Below, one piece after another: positions 12,963-17,308 of a DNA stretch of 17,308 nt. A program made the translations under genes and the position numbers. The stretch comes from JBNJEM01 sp051745935. Its GTDB lineage: Bacteria; Planctomycetota; Planctomycetia; Pirellulales; Pirellulaceae. The stretch is from positions 1-17,308 of the forward strand of contig JBNJEM010000085.1 of the NCBI GenBank assembly GCA_051745935.1, read 5' to 3'. Numbering within the stretch: the stretch's first letter is position 1; each line of letters opens with the position of its first letter. The notes under the pieces are model-generated. The model did not search any database. It saw only the letters and a program-made list of their open reading frames with translations, and was not told the origin of the DNA.

Positions 12963-13756
12963 GGCGCTGTCCTGCTACCAGCGCCGCCGCGGGATGGTTG
13001 CGGCGGCAACAGCCGATATTTGGCGATCGTGTAGAGAATCTTGACTGCCGCTTTCACCGACCCGAAAAACGTGCCGCTGATTTTGCTTTGCCCGACTCGG
13101 CAGCGGTATGGCACGGGCACTTCGACGACCCGCAGTCCGGCCTGAGCGGCCTTGATCTGCATCTCGATGGTCCAGCCGAAGTCGCGGTCGCGCATACCGA
13201 GTGCCTGGAGCGCCCCGTACTCAATGGCCCGAAACGGCCCGAGATCCGTGTACCGCGCCCGAAACAGATGGCGTATCAAGAAGCACGCCAACCGATTGCC
13301 GAAAACACTCGCCGGCGGCATGGCCCCGGCCTCCCGCTGACCCCGCAGACGGGAACCGAGTACAAACTCCGCACACCCATTGAGAATAGGCCGCGCAAGC
13401 CGTGGCAGCAACTCAGGATGATCGCTGTAGTCCGCGTCCAAGAAAGCCACCACTTGCGGCGGCGGGTCCCCGGCATCGATCGACTCGGCGACGGCGGCAA
13501 GCCCCCGCAGGCAAGCGGCCCCGTAGCCTCGTTTCGGCTCGTGAACCACCGTCGCGCCGTGCGCGAACGCCACCGCGGCCGTCTCGTCGGTCGAACCGTT
13601 GTCGACCACAATCACTCGCCGCACCGGCGGGAGATCGCCGAGCACCAGAGGGAGCGACGCTGCCTCATCGAGCGCGGGAATCACCACGGTGACATCGCCC
13701 AGTCCGCCGACATCGCGCCTTCGTGGTTCTGATCCAAATGGACCCACTTCTTCCAT
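12959..13756 (-). CDS. GT2 glycosyltransferase, DPM1-like (polyprenyl-phosphate sugar synthase type)
   Basis: GT-A protein of 265 residues. VTVVIPALDEAASLPLVL starts the nucleotide-binding domain, RVIVVDNGSTDETAAVAF and FLDADYSDHPELLPRL (DxD-type DAD) bind the nucleotide-sugar and metal, LGSRLRG and YTDLGPFRAI are typical of the dolichyl-phosphate mannose synthase/UgtP branch, and FGWTIEMQIKAAQAGLRVVE with VGQSKISGTF closes the acceptor site. There is no C-terminal membrane helix pair, so it is a soluble or peripheral form. It is the first gene of a two-gene operon with the GT-C-like protein. The first ~20 residues are not conserved in the family and no good Shine-Dalgarno precedes the ATG at 13756, so the start may lie further in. 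Confidence 0.9.
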   Translation of the reverse strand: MEEVGPFGSEPRRRDVGGLGDVTVVIPALDEAASLPLVLGDLPPVRRVIVVDNGSTDETAAVAFAHGATVVHEPKRGYGAACLRGLAAVAESIDAGDPPPQVVAFLDADYSDHPELLPRLARPILNGCAEFVLGSRLRGQREAGAMPPASVFGNRLACFLIRHLFRARYTDLGPFRAIEYGALQALGMRDRDFGWTIEMQIKAAQAGLRVVEVPVPYRCRVGQSKISGTFFGSVKAAVKILYTIAKYRLLPPQPSRGGAGSRTAP

Positions 13757-14143
13757 TTGATTGTCCGTATGCGCAGGGGGTCGCTTTGGGGAACGCGACT
13801 CCGCAGTCGATCAACACAACTCGCGTGGATTCGCGCGGCTCGCATAACGATCCTTCTCCATCCGACGCGTGGCATGGGCAATCGTAGAGCCCCATTTCCC
13901 AATAGTCAAGAACCCGACGCTGATTGCCCGCCAGTCCTTACACGGAAACCACAGTGTCTCCCGAGAATGGCTTGGCGCGATTCATGGTGTCGTCGATCGA
14001 AGGGGGCATCATGTTGTCCCGATTGAAGAAGGAAGAAGGACCGCTGGAGACTTGCATCGACACCCTCAAGACGTTTCTCAGGGCGGTGGAGCGGTAAGAG
14101 ATCGGACTCGCGGGGCTACCGCTTTGGGGCGCCGAGGGCCACG

Positions 14144-14425
14144 TTGAAGGCGTTTCAGGGCGCGGACGAATCGACGTTCGAAACCCTGCGCGTCGGTAGC
14201 GCGGCGCCGGATTTCTCGCTCTCGGATACCGACGGGAAAGCCTGGCGTTTGAGCGACTTCCGCGGAGAAAAGTGGATGGTGTTGATCTGGGTTTTCGCGG
14301 ACTGGTGTCCGGTGCGCCACGGGGAGTTTCACGATCTGATGGCGAGCAGGGAAGCGTTTGAACAGAGCCAGGTACAGGTCTTTACGATGGCGTGTCACCA
14401 CCGCTATCGAAGCGCGATTGGTTGA
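14144..14425 (+). pseudogene. AhpC/TSA-Redoxin family protein, C-terminally truncated
   Basis: LRVGSAAPDFSLSDTDGKAW then RLSDFRGEKWMVLIWVFADW followed by CPVRHGEFHDLM is the N-terminal half of a peroxiredoxin-like protein. The Cys of ADWCPV is in the peroxidatic position, and the second position often seen as Cys in CPVC is Arg. The chain stops after QVQVFTMACHHRYRSAIG, where relatives carry on for 100 or more residues, so the last strands and the helix of the thioredoxin fold are missing. The listed start is TTG at 14144; the frame is open further upstream to about 14093 and reads GYRFGAPRATLKAFQGADES. A separate 28-codon frame (ATG 14011, AAGGGGG in front, stop 14095-14097) could be the original N terminus before a frameshift. 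Directly after the stop comes a repeat-like AGATCCGACCCC motif. Confidence 0.65.
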
Positions 14426-14829
14426 TTGGCAACACGGAAAGTCGAAACCGCCACCAAAAAAGAAAAAATAGATCCGACCCCAAGATCCCTCGATTGCGCG
14501 AGCGATTCGAGGACGCGGGCTTGCGCGACTATCTGTAGACCGTGCAGGCATTCGAGCCACTGATCGAATTGGCGGGCCGATGGCCGGTGGCCGTTGGAAC
14601 CCACTTTGAACAGAGAGTGTCCACAGATCGGGGGCGCTGATGGCCGGCCGTGGGTTCGTCGGCGCCCCCAATTCCCTACGACCAGCATGTCCCGGTGTTA
14701 GGACGCGCCCTCGCAGAGCTTTACCGTGTCGGGGGGCCTCGCTTCGTAAGGCACTGCTAGAAAAAGACTTGCGATAACCAGTGAACCAGCACGGTGGTAG
14801 CGACGCACAGATTTCGTTAGTTTTGCTTA
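14426..14829. other. Intergenic stretch with a repeat-like motif and a GC-rich hairpin
   Basis: No gene is supported. An A-rich run leads into AGATCCGACCCC (14469-14480), similar in reverse to GGTGTCAGGAACC at 4801-4813. GGGGGCGC (14630-14637) pairs with GCGCCCCC (14662-14669) and could form a stem-loop. Confidence 0.45.
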
Positions 14830-14858
14830 TTGCGTTCATTGCGTTTAGACGATATACT
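14830..14858 (+). promoter_or_regulatory. Sigma-70-like promoter of the HTH/PIN toxin-antitoxin operon
   Basis: -35 TTGCGT (14830-14835), 17-bp spacer, -10 TATACT (14853-14858), 31 bp before the antitoxin ATG. The 8-mer ATTGCGTT occurs twice, at 14829-14836 and 14838-14845, across the -35 and spacer, where an antitoxin repressor could bind. Confidence 0.6.
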
Positions 14859-14888
14859 TCGTTGTAGAGACAATGGAGGAGATGAATC

Positions 14889-15335
14889 ATGTCCACACTC
14901 ACCATGCCCGAACCCGTCACACCAACGGCTGACGACGCCCGGCTGGCGAAGACGTCCAGCCGGCGCCTTGCCCCGTTCTTGAACCGAAACTTGCTCGTAC
15001 GGCTTGCGGATTCGGATGAGGCTGTTGAATTGCCCGCGGCGGCCGTGCGCCTTTTGGTCGACCTTCTCTCGGCAATGGCCGAAGGGAACGCCGTGACGCT
15101 GATTCCGATCCATGCCGAGTTGACAACCCAGCAGGCGGCAGACCTCATGGGCGTGTCTCGGCCATTTCTCGTCAAGCAACTGGAAGAGGATACGATTCCG
15201 TATCGCAAAGTCGGCACGCATCGCCGAGTGCTGTTCAGCGACCTCATGGCTTACAAGCGCGAGATGGACGGTAAGCGACTCGAAGCCTTGGACGAACTCG
15301 CCGCTCAGGCCCAGGAACTTGACATGGGCTACTGA
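14889..15335 (+). CDS. Excisionase-type HTH antitoxin paired with a PIN toxin
   Basis: The 148-residue protein has a MerR/excisionase-like HTH: ELTTQQAADLMGVSRPFLVK (about 78-97) followed by EDTIPYRKVGTHRRVLFSDL, the usual helix, helix and wing of HTH_17 proteins. The N-terminal ~75 residues are variable (VELPAAAVRLLVDLLSAMAE). The C-terminal acidic helix (LEALDELAAQAQELDMGY) is a plausible toxin-binding segment. This architecture is known as the antitoxin next to PIN_3-type toxins. The ATG at 14889 has GGAGGAG upstream, and the stop is two bases before the toxin ATG. It probably represses the promoter at 14830-14858. Confidence 0.85.
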   Translation: MSTLTMPEPVTPTADDARLAKTSSRRLAPFLNRNLLVRLADSDEAVELPAAAVRLLVDLLSAMAEGNAVTLIPIHAELTTQQAADLMGVSRPFLVKQLEEDTIPYRKVGTHRRVLFSDLMAYKREMDGKRLEALDELAAQAQELDMGY

Positions 15336-15337
15336 TT

Positions 15338-15907
15338 ATGGCAAGCTTCACAGCGCTCTATGACGCATGCACACTCTATCCTGCCCCGTTGCGGGACCTG
15401 CTCATGCATTTGGCGCTGACGGACTTGTTTCGCGCCCGCTGGTCTGACCAGATCCACGATGAATGGATCAGGAATGTGCTCGAGGATCGGCCAGATTTGA
15501 AGCGGGAACAGTTGGCGCGTACTCGGTCTCTTATGAACGCTCACGTCCGGGATTGCTTGGTTACTGGATACGAAGAGCTGATCGAAGGGCTCATGCTGCC
15601 CGATCCCGATGATCGTCACGTACTTGCGGCAGCGATCTGCGGATCGGCTTCTGTGATCGTCACGTTCAACCTCGAGGATTTCCCGCCCGAATACCTTGGG
15701 AAGTTCGGAGTCGAGGCACAACACCCAGACGAGTTCGTCACTCACCTGATCGACCTCGTCCCGGCTGCTGTCTGCGCGGCGGCCAAACGCCATCGGGCAA
15801 GCCTCAAGAATCCTCCCAAGACGGTGGACGAGTACCTCGCCGCGTTGGCAAACCAACGTCTGCCGGAGACAGTCAGTCGATTTCGTGAATTCGAAGAGCT
15901 GATCTGA
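15338..15907 (+). CDS. PIN-domain toxin (PIN_3/VapC-like ribonuclease)
   Basis: The 189-residue protein has the four acidic positions of a PIN nuclease: D9 in ALYDACTLYP, E42 in IHDEWIRNV, D92 in PDPDDRHVLAAA, and D114 in VTFNLEDFP. Mg2+ held by these residues would cut RNA. The N-terminal 120 residues are the PIN fold; the helical C-terminal part (ASLKNPPKTVDEYLAALANQ) is typical of the larger PIN_3 group. It lies two bases after its antitoxin in a two-gene operon. All key residues are intact, so it should be active. Confidence 0.88.
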   Translation: MASFTALYDACTLYPAPLRDLLMHLALTDLFRARWSDQIHDEWIRNVLEDRPDLKREQLARTRSLMNAHVRDCLVTGYEELIEGLMLPDPDDRHVLAAAICGSASVIVTFNLEDFPPEYLGKFGVEAQHPDEFVTHLIDLVPAAVCAAAKRHRASLKNPPKTVDEYLAALANQRLPETVSRFREFEELI

Positions 15908-16376
15908 ACTGACGCCAAGCATCGGTCTCGCTCGCCCTTCTCGCTGGATCTCACCAGCCTGTGCTCTGCGTTCGCAGCCATCTTCGCAGAGCTGATTCAT
16001 CGCTCTCCAGCAGGTCCCGCGCCGCACAGTTCTCGCGCGCCGCTGGCGCGTAGCCGATGACGTGAGCGGCCTGCCCGCGGTTCCAAGTCGCGGCCGTGCG
16101 CGGCTATTTCTTCGTGGGTGGGCTGGCCCTTGTCGAAAGCTCGCGCGGACGTCGTCATTGCGCCTTGACCATCTCGCAGCCGCAGAACCACTTGGACGGC
16201 TGAGGATGCTCGGCGGCGCACTTTCCGGTGTGGAAGATTCTAACGAGGTAGCACCTCGAACCACTGCGAGCTACCGCTCGAACCGTGTTAGCCCGCTCCC
16301 GTTGGTCGCTAGAACTTGACTCAAAATGAACGACGTTCTTCGCATAAGCAGACCCTGCAGTTGCATAACGACTGAA
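15908..16376. other. Intergenic stretch with possible protein remnants
   Basis: On the minus strand GQPTHEEIAAHGRD (around 16135-16090) followed, out of frame, by AHVIGYAPAAREN and CAARDLLESDE recalls a frameshifted DUF2934-type small protein, but the match is weak. VRIFHTGKCAAEHPQPSKWF followed by CGC ends at 16155 and is not recognised. CTAAC/GGTAGC (16240-16252) and GCTACC/GTTAG (16270-16291) form a broken inverted repeat. No intact gene is supported. Confidence 0.35.
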
Positions 16377-16521
16377 GTAGGACGGGTCTCCAGGCCCGTC
16401 TGTTGGCATGCGAAACCGACTTTGATTCACTGTCTGCAAAGTTCACGAAACGTGAAGTCTACAAACATCCGCAAGATGACCATTTTCCACTGTGATAGAC
16501 GGGCCTGGAGACCCGTCCTAC
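16377..16521. repeat. Perfect 25-bp inverted repeat pair with 95-bp spacer (REP/BIME-like)
   Basis: Arms 16377-16401 and 16497-16521 are exact reverse complements. Each begins or ends with GTAGGACGGGTCTCC and contains its own GACGGG/CCCGTC stem, so each arm can fold alone or the two together. The right arm lies 28 bp past the alkaline phosphatase stop on the minus strand and could serve as its transcription terminator or mRNA stabiliser. The design is like the arm pair at 9237-9351. Confidence 0.85.
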
Positions 16522-16549
16522 GCATTCCTTTTTGCAACGTTGGGGTAGA

Positions 16550-17308
16550 CTAACCAACAGCGGTATCGTTCTTTTTGCCGCGTGTTCTCGCCTGCCACAA
16601 TCCGAGGAAAAGTGCGCCGAGGCCCAGCAGTGCCAGCGTGCCTGGCTCGGGAACCGTGGAACTGGCATGCATCACGGTGAACAAATCGGTGTTGTCGATG
16701 TAGGAACCGTCCCAACTCGCCTCGCCGCCGAACTGCGTCCAGAATTCCTTCGCCTCTTCATCCGTGCCGTCAACGAGATCCTGGAGCAGCTCAGCGCCCG
16801 CTCCGCGAGCCCACATCGGAACCAGGGCATTGGTATGACCACTGGACGTGTACTGGACACCCGGAAGATTATCCTTGCCGTTGTCAATCACGTTCTGCCA
16901 GATGACGTTCCCCTCGTCATCGGTGTTCGGTGTTCCGTTCTCGTCCACCATGTCCGGCCCCCAAATACCGCCGCATTCGTGGTCCGAGGTGACGATAAGA
17001 AGCGACTCATCCCAGTTACTGTTCTCATCGACCCACGTCATGACTTCTTCCACCGAGTCGTCGAAATCCTCCTGTTCCCGAAGCATCGACTCCATATCGT
17101 CCTCATGGTTTACAATATCGTTGCCATGGTTTTTCCAGTCCACGGCCCCCCCTTCGACCATCATGAACATCCCATTGGCATTCTTTTGGAGGACATTGAG
17201 CGCCCCTTTGGTCATCTTCCGGAGCGTGGGATTATCGCGGCCGTCGAGCGTGTCGCCGGAAAAGATGCCGGCAACCTTGTCGGGTACGTCCGTATCCTTG
17301 GCAAGGTC
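16550..17308 (-). CDS. Alkaline phosphatase with PEP-CTERM tail (5' partial)
   Basis: The frame is open from the window edge (about 252 residues visible). MFMMVEGGAVDWKNHGND holds the Glu, Asp and His metal ligands of the alkaline phosphatase family, LIVTSDHECGG the Asp-His pair, and YTSSGHTNALVPMWARG the His of the second zinc site, so the metal centre is complete in this part. The catalytic Ser lies outside the window. Family members hydrolyse phosphate monoesters outside the cytoplasm. The end, VPEPGTLALLGLGALFLGLW followed by ARTRGKK, is a PEP-CTERM signal: VPEP motif, one membrane helix and a basic tail, normally cut and processed by an exosortase. So the enzyme is exported and sorted to the envelope or surface matrix. 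A signal peptide would be upstream of the window. Confidence 0.93.
   Translation of the reverse strand, partial: DLAKDTDVPDKVAGIFSGDTLDGRDNPTLRKMTKGALNVLQKNANGMFMMVEGGAVDWKNHGNDIVNHEDDMESMLREQEDFDDSVEEVMTWVDENSNWDESLLIVTSDHECGGIWGPDMVDENGTPNTDDEGNVIWQNVIDNGKDNLPGVQYTSSGHTNALVPMWARGAGAELLQDLVDGTDEEAKEFWTQFGGEASWDGSYIDNTDLFTVMHASSTVPEPGTLALLGLGALFLGLWQARTRGKKNDTAVG

Noticed and set aside
14078..15247. 389-codon minus-strand frame
   Set aside because: It is antisense to the redoxin and the HTH antitoxin, has no recognisable domain, and runs across intergenic repeats and a good plus-strand promoter.
15329..16264. 311-codon minus-strand frame over the PIN toxin
   Set aside because: The PIN toxin on the plus strand has all four acidic catalytic residues; the opposite frame is a GC-driven shadow.
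16240..16291. CTAAC...GTTAG inverted repeat as an integron attC site
   Set aside because: The outer boxes do not fit RYYYAAC/GTTRRRY (GTTAGCC at the end) and the inner boxes are asymmetrically spaced.
1..17308. CRISPR array, prophage, rRNA operon or transposase gene
   Set aside because: No regularly spaced repeats, phage structural genes, rRNA sequence or intact transposase frame were seen; the mobile signatures are limited to non-coding repeats.

Overview
The window looks like chromosomal DNA of a GC-rich Gram-negative bacterium, most probably a planctomycete (Phycisphaerae-like) or a relative. Three things suggest this: an alkaline phosphatase ending in a PEP-CTERM sorting tail, the many solo and paired palindromic repeats, and a YHS-like protein plus glycosyltransferase repertoire that I associate with that phylum. 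This is inference from protein style; there is no rRNA or marker gene here.

Layout. (1) 2-265: the end of a GT4 glycosyltransferase on the plus strand. (2) 368-8266: a minus-strand block. Read in transcription order from 8266 downwards it holds an ArsR-rhodanese fusion regulator, a fatty-acid-hydroxylase/sterol-desaturase membrane protein, a class I methyltransferase and a cysteine desulfurase, all tightly packed or overlapping. Then come an AhpD-like protein, a YHS-like protein, the remnant of a MerA-like flavin oxidoreductase, a radical SAM protein, an internally deleted PiT phosphate-transporter gene and a fused DUF2064/GT2 glycosyltransferase. (3) 8750-10970: an accessory zone with a dead higB, an intact higA, hicAB, a duplicated leader of about 94 bp, a palindrome-bearing insertion, an integron attC-like half site and a zf-HC2-like small protein. 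(4) 11223-13756: a minus-strand pair of a DPM-type GT2 and a GT-C-like membrane glycosyltransferase. (5) 14144-14425: a truncated redoxin. (6) 14830-15907: an HTH/PIN toxin-antitoxin operon with a good promoter. (7) 16377-17308: a perfect 25-bp inverted repeat followed by the C-terminal part of the alkaline phosphatase.

How it may work together. The TIGR04282/TIGR04283-type glycosyltransferase domains are named in public family models after arsenosugar biosynthesis loci. A PiT permease (phosphate/arsenate), an AhpD-like protein, a MerA-like oxidoreductase and an ArsR regulator are plausible company. However, the permease and the oxidoreductase are broken, and I do not recognise ArsM or ArsS themselves. 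My working reading is a partly eroded metalloid- or sulfur-responsive locus that modifies lipids or glycans, with a compact, apparently intact four-gene core (ArsR-rhodanese, hydroxylase, methyltransferase, desulfurase).

Erosion is the second theme. At least four genes are broken or truncated (PiT, MerA-like, higB, redoxin). Several gene ends abut short repeat motifs, so repeat movement seems to have shaped this region.
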